Source: an uncultured Eubacteriales bacterium
GTDB lineage: Bacteria > Bacillota > Clostridia > Oscillospirales > Oscillospiraceae
DNA length: 64,000 nucleotides
Reading direction: 5' to 3'
Assembly: GCA_900079765.1 (NCBI GenBank)
Contig: LT599017.1
Coordinates: 1,829,766 to 1,893,765, forward strand
Under the pieces are notes generated by a model. The model made no database searches and was not told the DNA's origin. It worked only from the letters and a program-made list of their open reading frames with translations. The position numbers and the translations under genes are program-made. Positions 15,968-22,803 of the stretch are shown here, piece by piece. Position 1 is the stretch's first letter. Each line of letters starts with the position of its first letter.

Positions 15968-15998
15968 TAAAAAAGCAGCCCCGCCTTGGCGGGGCTGC
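15968..15998 (-). terminator. Terminator of the 32-residue gene
   Basis: Perfect 11-base arms GCAGCCCCGCC and GGCGGGGCTGC with a TT loop; on the minus strand a T-run follows. Confidence 0.85.
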
Positions 15999-16010
15999 AA
16001 GTTTTGAGAC

Positions 16011-16109
16011 TTAAGAGTTCGGGCAGCTACCAGTGCTAGTGCTGATGTACTGAAAAAGATACTGTAACAGTTCGGAGCAATTGCTAAAGTTACCTAAATT
16101 GAAAAACAT
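16011..16109 (-). CDS. 32-residue peptide, member A of a tiny-peptide pair
   Basis: MFFNLGNFSNCSELLQYLFQ opens the peptide, which ends SCPNS. AGGAGGT lies exactly 7 bases before the ATG, a plausible promoter (TTGCAA, 17 bases, TACTGT) lies upstream, and a strong terminator follows within 12 bases, so it is a complete one-gene transcription unit. The pattern 'F-N-x-x-N-x-S-x-C-x-x-L' also occurs in the 27-residue gene at 19881. It may be an amphipathic membrane peptide, a signal or a toxin-like peptide; no family known to me. Confidence 0.68.
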   Translation of the reverse strand: MFFNLGNFSNCSELLQYLFQYISTSTGSCPNS

Positions 16110-16129
16110 GGCAGTGACCTCCTAAAAGT

Positions 16130-16435
16130 ATTGTCCTCACTGGACAAGTAAACAGTAACAAAATGTAACTATTTTTGCAAGTACAAATGATTGGAAGCTT
16201 AGGAGATTGTAGGAGGAACTTATATGATCAACCAAAAGCATTAGGCGCGAAATTGAGGCTCCTAAGCCACTGGCTGAGTGAATGAAGGGGAAGAGGTCAA
16301 TATATCAGGCACTATTTCGGTTTTATTTTCGCAAGCCTATGAGGCATAATGATAGCCCCAGCCTGTGCTGTATTTTATGTCTATGGCGTATTTACATAGA
16401 GGTGTAATTATTAAATAAATCATATTATCTATGAC
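16130..16435. other. Gap before the flavin-type gene
   Basis: No supported gene. AGGAGG near 16213 precedes ATG and only five codons before a stop, possibly a leader-peptide relic. Confidence 0.4.
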
Positions 16436-16464
16436 TATACAAAGGACTACAGGGGTTTTATAAT
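16436..16464 (+). promoter_or_regulatory. Promoter for the 155-residue gene
   Basis: TATACA, 17-base spacer, TATAAT (16459-16464), 38 bases before the TTG start. Confidence 0.55.
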
Positions 16465-16501
16465 GTCATTGAGTCAATGAAAAGGAATTGGAGATGATGA
16501 T

Positions 16502-16969
16502 TTGAAGCTCAGTTCAGAAAAAATAAAAAACATATTAGAAAATGAGAAACTTCTTTACTTGGGAACGACGAATGGTAGATATCCCGACAATTCTGCTGTC
16601 TGCTTTGCATATGATGAAAATTATCATTTATATTTTGGAAGTTATTCGGATACATTAAAATGCAAAAATATATCGCAAAACCCATATGTAGCAGTATCGG
16701 TTGGCACTTTGCAAATTCATGGGATTGCCAAGGTTGTCCCATATGGGAGTGGAGAATATAAAAATAAAAGAGCAGTTTACGACAAGCGCTTTCCACAATA
16801 TGCATCTGTATTTGAGAAAATTAATAATGAGCTGTATGAGATATTCCCACTTGTAAGTTGGAACTATAATCCGTCATTAGGTGAAATGAATAGAGATGAA
16901 CTAATAATTGATTTAGAATACTATAAATCAATTTCTCCTTATAAGTTTCATAAATACGATGAACGCTAA
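16502..16969 (+). CDS. Pyridoxamine 5'-phosphate oxidase-like (FMN-binding split barrel) protein
   Basis: 155 residues. The line YLGTTNGRYPDNSAVCFAY, then DENYHLYFGSYSDTLKC and NISQNPYVAVSVG, is the standard split-barrel order: substrate-side strand, second strand, then the 'N-P-x-v-a-v' strand. Proteins of this family bind FMN or F420, or act as general stress reductases. It starts with TTG, 8 bases after GGAG. It is very AT-rich compared with the genes to the right, which points to acquisition. Confidence 0.8.
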   Translation: MKLSSEKIKNILENEKLLYLGTTNGRYPDNSAVCFAYDENYHLYFGSYSDTLKCKNISQNPYVAVSVGTLQIHGIAKVVPYGSGEYKNKRAVYDKRFPQYASVFEKINNELYEIFPLVSWNYNPSLGEMNRDELIIDLEYYKSISPYKFHKYDER

Positions 16970-16997
16970 TTATAACCATATTTTTTGGAGCGGGTTT

Positions 16998-17200
16998 TTA
17001 ATCACATTCCTGAGAAGTATAGATATTTGATAAGTCCACATACTGATTGTTGTTACCAAATTTTGTTGATTCTACGAAAACAAATCCTGTTAGTTGTTCC
17101 GCTGCAAATGCGCCTATCACCAGTCCGTTTGTCAAAAGTGTATTTTTCAAATTTTGAAATAATTCTTTATAATACGAGTGATGTGGGTGTCTCAGCTATA
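16998..17200 (-). pseudogene. GNAT acetyltransferase fragment
   Basis: The minus strand reads YYKELFQNLKN, LLTNGLVIGAFAAEQLTG and FVFVESTKFGNNNQYVDLS, then IYTSQECD and a stop at 16998. This matches the front half of a GNAT protein up to the strand before the acetyl-CoA loop; the loop and C-terminus are lost and no start is evident. It is a relic. Confidence 0.6.
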
Positions 17201-17281
17201 ACCCGTCTCGGGTCCCACAAGGAACCCCCATTAAATGGCATAATGCTTCTTGTCTCATATAATATGGATGAGGTGATAGAA

Positions 17282-17596
17282 GTGTTTCCCTATTTTGTAA
17301 GACCGGGAGATACCCTGTTTAGCATTGCCGTGATGTTCAATGTTCCTGTGGAGGCGATCCTCGCGGTAAACCCCGGGTTAAATCCTTTTAATCTATTTAT
17401 TGGGCAGCAGATCATGATACCTATTGGTGCCGTTATTCCCGTTCCGCCATTCATTCCGCCATTTTTCCCTCCGTTTAGACCGCCATTTAGGCCTCCTAGA
17501 CCGCCCAGGCCTCCTAGACCGCCCAGGCCTCCTAGACCGCCCAGGCCTCCTAGACCCCCTGGACCTACTAGACCACCTGGGACTTCAAGACCGTAA
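17282..17596 (+). CDS. LysM-domain protein with Arg-Pro-Pro repeat tail
   Basis: 104 residues. Residues 1-50 are one LysM domain: YFVRPGDTLFSIAVMFNV, then VNPGLNPFNLFIGQQIMIP. It binds glycan chains such as peptidoglycan. Residues 57-104 are almost only Pro, Arg, Phe and Gly, dominated by Arg-Pro-Pro. The GTG at 17282 is chosen because AGGTGA is placed before it and because relatives start just before the V-R-P-G-D box; longer starts (ATG 17264 or 16985) add unrelated sequence. Similar LysM plus low-complexity proteins occur in spore coats or cortex. A strong terminator follows. Confidence 0.75.
   Translation: MFPYFVRPGDTLFSIAVMFNVPVEAILAVNPGLNPFNLFIGQQIMIPIGAVIPVPPFIPPFFPPFRPPFRPPRPPRPPRPPRPPRPPRPPRPPGPTRPPGTSRP
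17492..17556 (+). repeat. 18-base tandem repeat encoding Arg-Pro-Pro
   Basis: Three full units of CCTCCTAGACCGCCCAGG and a partial fourth, identical to each other. The copy number could vary by slippage, changing tail length. Confidence 0.88.
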
Positions 17597-17681
17597 CTCC
17601 AACCTCTGGGCAGCAGCGCATTGAAGGCGGGTAGTGCATCCCGGTATAGGTCCGCGCTGACTGAGGAAAAGGAAACATTGT

Positions 17682-17720
17682 AAAAGCCCCGCCTGCTCAT
17701 TATGAGCAGGCGGGGCTTTT
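17682..17720 (+). terminator. Terminator after the LysM gene
   Basis: Perfect 18-base arms beginning AAAAGCCCCGCC and ending GGCGGGGCTTTT around a TTA loop. Confidence 0.88.
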
Positions 17721-17842
17721 GGTGCCTGCCTCAAAAGGGAAAGTTTATTGTCTGAACGGTTTAATGGTTTATTTCATACAATGGAATGGTAGTACGCAGA
17801 CTGGCTGTACAAATATTTTGTTTAAACAATGGAGGTATCAGC

Positions 17843-18289
17843 ATGTCCAGCGATGGAATGGCATCTACGGGGAACTTCCCTAAATATATGAATACGGATA
17901 TGCCGGAAACTCAGGAGAACTATCCGCAGGCGATGAGCGACGAGGGTATGGCGGAAAATCCCCTAATAAACAGCGCAATCTATCCGGAAATTCATTTCAG
18001 ATTAAAACCGCATATTGATATGGTATGTGACCTAATCGGTACATACGGAGGCGGCATGCCCACCCAAGGGCAGCTCGAGCAGTTGTCGGACGGTATCTTT
18101 GACGATTTCTGCGATATGTACCCCGACATGGCCGACTATATGCACAGAGACGATCCGGCCGGAGACCCCCCGCCATTCCGCGGTGGATTCAGGCCAGGTT
18201 TTGGCTTTAGGTTCAGGCGCAGAGGGCTCGGAAGAGATTTGATTTCTGCGCTGCTGCTGGCTGAGCTGCTGCGCAGAGGATTTTTTTAG
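17843..18289 (+). CDS. Hypothetical protein with basic Gly/Phe/Arg-rich tail
   Basis: 148 residues. An N-terminal low-complexity acidic part (MSSDGMASTGNFPKY) is followed by a helical core at about 45-105 (YPEIHFRLKPHIDMVCDLI, then FDDFCDMYPDMADYM). A tail of FRGGFRPGFGFRFRRRG precedes the final hydrophobic helix LISALLLAELLRR. The start is ATG 17843, 6 bases after GGAGGT. I do not recognise the family. With the LysM gene and the Cys-rich small genes nearby it may belong to spore or envelope structure, by context only. A terminator follows at 18324. Confidence 0.68.
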   Translation: MSSDGMASTGNFPKYMNTDMPETQENYPQAMSDEGMAENPLINSAIYPEIHFRLKPHIDMVCDLIGTYGGGMPTQGQLEQLSDGIFDDFCDMYPDMADYMHRDDPAGDPPPFRGGFRPGFGFRFRRRGLGRDLISALLLAELLRRGFF

Positions 18290-18323
18290 TAAGAGCTGAC
18301 GGAGCTCTATAAAGCATAGGTAC

Positions 18324-18358
18324 AAAAAGGTCGTCCTTACATATGGATGACCTTTTTT
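18324..18358 (+). terminator. Terminator after the 148-residue gene
   Basis: AAAAAGGTCGTCC and GGATGACCTTTTT arms with one G-T pair, ending in a T-run. Confidence 0.82.
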
Positions 18359-18405
18359 TATTTGCACGATAGGTCCCGTAACTAAGGTTTAAAACGATGC
18401 CCGTA

Positions 18406-19650
18406 TTACAATGTACCCAAAAAACCGATAGGGTGAACAATATGATCCCTCTTCGCATCCAAATCCAGCTCCGGGTGCACCAATTGGATGCCGCGCCGGA
18501 TACTCGCATAACCATACTTGCGCCGCATCTTATCTACTGCATGCTCTAGATCGGTGCGGCGCAGCGCCTTATTATCCTCGGGGAACATAGAGAGCTGCGG
18601 GGACTCCTCGGCAATGGATAATCCCGTGGCGCTGACGGAGAGGGACCGTGCTGCCAGCACAGGGCGGTTGGCCTGAAATAGTCCAAATGCAGCGTTAAAT
18701 ATGCTAGTGCTGTCGCAAACAGGGCGATAAAGCTTTGTTTGGCGTACGTACCATAGCAAAGAGGTGTCCCGAATGCCGACAGAGACGGTGGAACAGGCGC
18801 TGTTTTGCTCCCGGAGTCGGGCGGCCACAGACTCGCATAAGGCAAACATGGTGATTTTTACATCGTCATCTGTTGCGAGATCACGTGGGGCAGTTGTAGA
18901 ATTTCCGATACTTTTGATAGGCGGTGCAGTGTAGTAGGTAGATACGCCAGAGCTGTCAAGTCCATTGGCAAACCGCCACAACATAGCGCCATTTTTCCCG
19001 AGCACTATGCTCATAAATTCTACGGAGCTGCGAGCCAAGTCTCCAATCGTGCGCACACCGTACTGCCCAAGCTTGGCCTCTGTAGCCGGGCCGACATAAA
19101 GAAGGTTGTTCACTGGTAGGGCCCACACCATGTCCTTGTAGTTTTCTTTGGTTATAACGGTGGTAGCATCGGGTTTCCTGTAGTCGCTGCCCAGCTTTGC
19201 GAAGACCTTGTTGAAAGATACCCCCACCGACACCGTGAGCCCCAACTCGTGCTTGATGCGGGCGCGGATGTCGTCGGCAATGGCATCTCCGGGGCCAAAA
19301 AGGGAGAGGCTGCCGCCTACGTCAAGCCAGCACTCGTCCAGGCCAAACGGCTCCACCTGGTCCGTGTAGCTCTCGTAGATGGCCCTGGTGGCTGCTGACA
19401 CCTCCAGGTAACGGTCATAGTGTGGCGGCACGACCACAAGGTCGGGACAGCATTGCTTTGCCTGCCATATGGCTTGACCGGTGCTTACGCCGTACTTCTT
19501 TGCCTCCTGGGATTTAGCCAGCACAATGCCGTGTCGAGCCGCTGGGTCACCGCAGACAGCCACGGGTTTCCCGTGCAGGGATGGATTATCCCGGCACTCC
19601 ACCGAGGCATAGAAGTTATTCAGATCGCTGTGCAGAATCGTCCGCTCCAT
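18406..19650 (-). CDS. dinB: Y-family DNA polymerase (Pol IV/UvrX type)
   Basis: 414 residues. The palm signature LHSDLNNFYASVECRDNP carries the first metal Asp; FGLDECWLDVG holds the Asp-Glu catalytic pair. KTKVGVSFNKVF-like text appears as VSVGVSFNKVFAKLGSDY, typical of the fingers. Residues 190-250 are the thumb with two helix-hairpin-helix units, and the C-terminal 'little finger' ends GFLGTL. It copies past damaged bases without proofreading. The start is ATG 19650 (GGTGG 7 bases upstream); the frame extends further but without a site. A degraded homologue of its C-terminus is at 4929-5118. No umuD-like partner is seen. Confidence 0.9.
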   Translation of the reverse strand: MERTILHSDLNNFYASVECRDNPSLHGKPVAVCGDPAARHGIVLAKSQEAKKYGVSTGQAIWQAKQCCPDLVVVPPHYDRYLEVSAATRAIYESYTDQVEPFGLDECWLDVGGSLSLFGPGDAIADDIRARIKHELGLTVSVGVSFNKVFAKLGSDYRKPDATTVITKENYKDMVWALPVNNLLYVGPATEAKLGQYGVRTIGDLARSSVEFMSIVLGKNGAMLWRFANGLDSSGVSTYYTAPPIKSIGNSTTAPRDLATDDDVKITMFALCESVAARLREQNSACSTVSVGIRDTSLLWYVRQTKLYRPVCDSTSIFNAAFGLFQANRPVLAARSLSVSATGLSIAEESPQLSMFPEDNKALRRTDLEHAVDKMRRKYGYASIRRGIQLVHPELDLDAKRDHIVHPIGFLGTL

Positions 19651-19880
19651 GGCCTCACCACCGTACATACGTTCTATAAATAGTGTATGCCGGAGGGGTG
19701 AGAAAAATCCACGAGTAAGTATTGGCAGATTGCCAGGAATTGAGCTAGAACAGGGAAGAGGTGGAATATATGAATTAAAAGTATGCTTTTCGTCGGGAAG
19801 CATTACCATTGAATAATGGTTACAAAGTGGTTACAATCGTCTTGTCCTCGCAAAACAATCTTTTTATGGAGGTCGGAGAT

Positions 19881-19964
19881 ATGTGCAGCTTTAACTTTTG
19901 TAACCTCAGCTCCTGCGGCGATCTGTTCAACACGCTCTGCAAAATGCTCGGCTGGTCCTGCTAA
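19881..19964 (+). CDS. 27-residue Cys-rich peptide, member B of the tiny-peptide pair
   Basis: The peptide opens MCSFNFCNLSSCGDLF and ends LGWSC, with five cysteines. GGAGGT is 7 bases before ATG and a textbook terminator follows 10 bases after the stop. Residues F-N-x-x-N-L-S-x-C-x-x-L match the layout of the 32-residue peptide at 16011-16109, suggesting one family. Function unknown; a secreted or membrane-active peptide or a spore component are open options. Confidence 0.68.
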   Translation: MCSFNFCNLSSCGDLFNTLCKMLGWSC

Positions 19965-19974
19965 GTACATTTGG

Positions 19975-20008
19975 ACGGCTCCGCCTCCGGCGGGGCCGTT
20001 CTTTTTTT
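19975..20008 (+). terminator. Terminator of the 27-residue gene
   Basis: ACGGCTCCGCC and GGCGGGGCCGT arms with a short loop, then C and seven T. Confidence 0.88.
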
Positions 20009-20101
20009 GCATCCATGGGGACAAAAAGGGTTTGAAAAATACGGGGCGGTATGGTAGGGTACATATAAAGCTAAAATTCGCGACAGAAACGAGGAATTCC
20101 C

Positions 20102-20683
20102 ATGTCCCAGACTACCAAGCGGGCGCTGGAGGCGTCGCTCAAACACCTGCTGCTCCAGAAACCGCTGGACAAAATCACCATCACCGACATTACCGACGAC
20201 TGCGGCGTAAACCGCATGACCTTTTACTACCACTTCAAGGACATCTACGATTTAATTGAGTGGTCCTGCGTGGAGGACGCGGCGAAGGCGCTGGACGGTA
20301 AGAAGACCTACGACACCTGGCAGCAGGGCTTTTTGCAGATATTCGAGGCCGTTTTGGACAACAAGCCCTTTATCCAGAACGTCTACCACTCAGTGAGCCG
20401 GGAGCAGGTGGAGATTTACCTCTACAAGCTCACCTATGATTTGCTCATCGGCGTGGTGGAGGAGCAGGCCGTCGGGATGGACGTTCGCCGGGAAGACAAG
20501 GAGTTTATTGCCAACTTCTATAAATTTGCCTTCGTGGGTCTCATGCTGGAGTGGATTCGAAACGGCATGAAGGAGCCCCCCCAGGGCATCATAGACCGGC
20601 TCTCTATCCTCATCCACGGAGACGTCGCCCGGATGCTGGAGAAGTACCGTACGGATAAAGGCGCATCAAAACCGCCCCAGTGA
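20102..20683 (+). CDS. TetR-family transcriptional regulator
   Basis: 193 residues. Residues 8-55 are the TetR helix-turn-helix (ITITDITDDCGVNRMTFYY, then HFKDIYDLI). The C-terminal ligand domain has the YKLTYDLLIG and FYKFAFVGLMLEWIRNGM pattern of the group that includes DhaS-like regulators. It lies 132 bases upstream of oleate hydratase, same strand, with an own terminator between, so it probably senses a fatty acid or lipid and controls that gene; this is inferred from adjacency. Confidence 0.88.
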   Translation: MSQTTKRALEASLKHLLLQKPLDKITITDITDDCGVNRMTFYYHFKDIYDLIEWSCVEDAAKALDGKKTYDTWQQGFLQIFEAVLDNKPFIQNVYHSVSREQVEIYLYKLTYDLLIGVVEEQAVGMDVRREDKEFIANFYKFAFVGLMLEWIRNGMKEPPQGIIDRLSILIHGDVARMLEKYRTDKGASKPPQ

Positions 20684-20702
20684 TAAAAATTTATACAGCT
20701 CC

Positions 20703-20740
20703 GCCGCCGTGATAAGAATTTTATCACGGCGGCTTTTCTG
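20703..20740 (+). terminator. Palindrome and terminator between tetR and oleate hydratase
   Basis: Perfect 13-base arms GCCGCCGTGATAA and TTATCACGGCGGC, loop GAATT, then TTTTCTG. The TGATAA/TTATCA core could also be an operator; a partial copy (TGATAAAAATTTAT) stands at the tetR stop. Confidence 0.75.
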
Positions 20741-20744
20741 TTTA

Positions 20745-20773
20745 TTATAAAAGCCCCGCCGCCGCGCTATAAT
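20745..20773 (+). promoter_or_regulatory. Promoter for oleate hydratase
   Basis: TTATAA, 17 GC-rich bases, TATAAT (20768-20773), 43 bases before the ATG. Confidence 0.6.
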
Positions 20774-20815
20774 GTAGCCATCAAAGGGAAACCCATAAAA
20801 ACAGGAGGACACATC

Positions 20816-22591
20816 ATGTATTATTCCAGCGGTAACTACGAAGCCTTCGCCCGTCCCAAGAAGCCGGAGGGCGTGGACAGAAAATCAGCCTATATCGTGG
20901 GCAGCGGCCTGGCAGCTCTATCCGCCGCCTGTTTCCTTATCCGGGATGGACAGATGAAGGGCGAGCACGTCCACATCCTGGAGAAGGAGCCTATTCCCGG
21001 CGGCGCGTGCGACGGCTATAAGTATGAGAATGTGGGCTACGTCATGCGCGGCGGCCGTGAGATGGACAACCATTTCGAGTGTATGTGGGACCTGTTCCGG
21101 TCCATCCCCTCCATCGAGACCGAGGGGGAAAGTGTTCTGGACGAGTACTACTGGCTCAACAAGGCCGACCCCAACTACTCCCTCTGCCGCGCCACCGTCA
21201 ATCGGGGGGAGGACGCCCACACCGACAACAAATTCGCCATCTCCGACAAGGGCGCCATGGAGATCATGAAACTCTTCTTCACCCCCGATGAGGAGCTCCA
21301 GGACAAGCGCATCACCGACGTATTCGACGACGAGGTGCTCACCTCAAACTTCTGGATGTACTGGCGCACCATGTTCGCCTTTGAAAACTGGCACAGCGCC
21401 CTGGAGATGAAGCTCTACATCCGCCGTTTCATCCATCACATCGGCGGCCTGCCCGACTTCAAGGCCCTGCGCTTTACGCGCTACAACCAGTACGAGTCCA
21501 TGATACTGCCCATGGTTAAGTATCTGGAGAGCTTTGGCGTGCAGTTCCACTACGGAGCCAAGGTGATTAACGTGGCGTTCGACGTGACGGGCGGCAAAAA
21601 GCAGGCCAAGCGCATCGACGTGCTGCGGGACGGTAGGGAGGAGGCCATCGACCTCACCGAGAACGACCTTGTCTTCGTGACCAACGGCGGCTGCGTGGAG
21701 AACTCCACCATCGGCAGCCAAAGCACTCCCGCAGCCTTCAACACCGACCTGAAGGCGGGCGGTGGCTGGGATATGTGGCGGAAGATCGCCGCCCAAGACC
21801 CCTCCTTTGGCCGCCCCGACAAGTTCTGCCATGATCCCGAGCAGTCCAACTGGATGAGCGCCACCGTCACCACCCTAGATGGGCGTATCCCGCCCTATAT
21901 TCAGAAGATCTGCAAGCGGGACCCCTTCTCCGGCAAGGTGGTCACCGGCGGCATCGTCACGGTAACGGACTCCTCCTGGCTCATGAGCTGGACTCTCAAC
22001 CGCCAGCCACAGTTCCGGGATCAGCCCAAGGACCAGCTGGTCTGCTGGGTGTACGGACTCTTCTCCGACAAGCCCGGCGACTATGTGAAAAAGCCCATGC
22101 GCGACTGTACCGGCAAGGAGATCTGCATGGAGTGGCTCTACCACATGGGCGTTCCTGAGAGCGAGATTGAGGACATGGCGGAGCATTCGGCCAACACCGT
22201 GCCCGTGATGATGCCCTACATTACCGCCTTCTTCATGCCCCGCGCGTTCGGGGATCGGCCTGACGTTGTGCCCGAGGGGGCCGTGAACTTTGCCTTCCTG
22301 GGCCAGTTCGCTGAGACCAAGCGGGACACCATCTTCACCACCGAGTACTCCATCCGCACCGCTATGGAAGCGGTCTACACCCTCCTGGACGTGGATCGGG
22401 GCGTGCCCGAGGTCTGGGGCAGTGTCTATGACGTGCGCGATTTGCTCAACGCCACCGTGGAGCTCAGGGACGGGAAAAAGCTCACCGACATGGACCTCGG
22501 CTTCAAGGAAAAGCTCGCGCTCAAGGAAGTGCTTAAAAAGGTCGAGGGTACCGACATCGAAAAGCTGCTGAAAGAATACCATGTAATTTAG
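20816..22591 (+). CDS. ohyA: Oleate hydratase (FAD-dependent)
   Basis: 591 residues, the normal length. It adds water across the cis-9 double bond of oleate and linoleate to give 10-hydroxy fatty acids. The FAD-binding Rossmann motif is IVGSGLAALSAACFL (residues 27-41), followed by EKEPIPGGACDGY. The conserved catalytic-loop text GYVMRGGREMDNHFEC is present, with the acidic residue of the GREM segment. Later ENDLVFVTNGG and the C-terminal FLGQFAETKRDTIFTTEYS are family marks. It is cytosolic or membrane-associated. Used for detoxifying host or dietary unsaturated fatty acids. Terminator at 22601. Confidence 0.96.
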   Translation: MYYSSGNYEAFARPKKPEGVDRKSAYIVGSGLAALSAACFLIRDGQMKGEHVHILEKEPIPGGACDGYKYENVGYVMRGGREMDNHFECMWDLFRSIPSIETEGESVLDEYYWLNKADPNYSLCRATVNRGEDAHTDNKFAISDKGAMEIMKLFFTPDEELQDKRITDVFDDEVLTSNFWMYWRTMFAFENWHSALEMKLYIRRFIHHIGGLPDFKALRFTRYNQYESMILPMVKYLESFGVQFHYGAKVINVAFDVTGGKKQAKRIDVLRDGREEAIDLTENDLVFVTNGGCVENSTIGSQSTPAAFNTDLKAGGGWDMWRKIAAQDPSFGRPDKFCHDPEQSNWMSATVTTLDGRIPPYIQKICKRDPFSGKVVTGGIVTVTDSSWLMSWTLNRQPQFRDQPKDQLVCWVYGLFSDKPGDYVKKPMRDCTGKEICMEWLYHMGVPESEIEDMAEHSANTVPVMMPYITAFFMPRAFGDRPDVVPEGAVNFAFLGQFAETKRDTIFTTEYSIRTAMEAVYTLLDVDRGVPEVWGSVYDVRDLLNATVELRDGKKLTDMDLGFKEKLALKEVLKKVEGTDIEKLLKEYHVI

Positions 22592-22600
22592 GTCATAGAG

Positions 22601-22638
22601 AGAGCCCGCCGCTCATCCTGTGAGCGGCGGGCTCTTTT
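22601..22638 (+). terminator. Terminator after oleate hydratase
   Basis: 15-base arms starting AGAGCCCGCCGC with a short loop, then TTTTTG. Confidence 0.9.
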
Positions 22639-22803
22639 TGTCTGGTGAGGCGAGGGGGATCAGGCTTTACCGCCCGAGTGGGCCGCGTTGGGTTGAGGGC
22701 GCCCTCCATCCTGTCGGCATAACAGGACCCCCGGGAATCTAATTTCTTTATATTGACAAGCGGGCGTTTCCCATTTTTAATAGACATAAGAGGGGGAAGC
22801 GTT

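Noticed and set aside
3305-16110. True integron
   Set aside because: No intI-type integrase and no clear attC fold with the usual inverse core site; the hairpins are short and sit at promoters or gene ends. Kept as an array of unknown origin.
17290-17700. Glycine-rich minus-strand frame in the LysM gene
   Set aside because: It is the reverse reading of the Pro-rich repeat and crosses a terminator.
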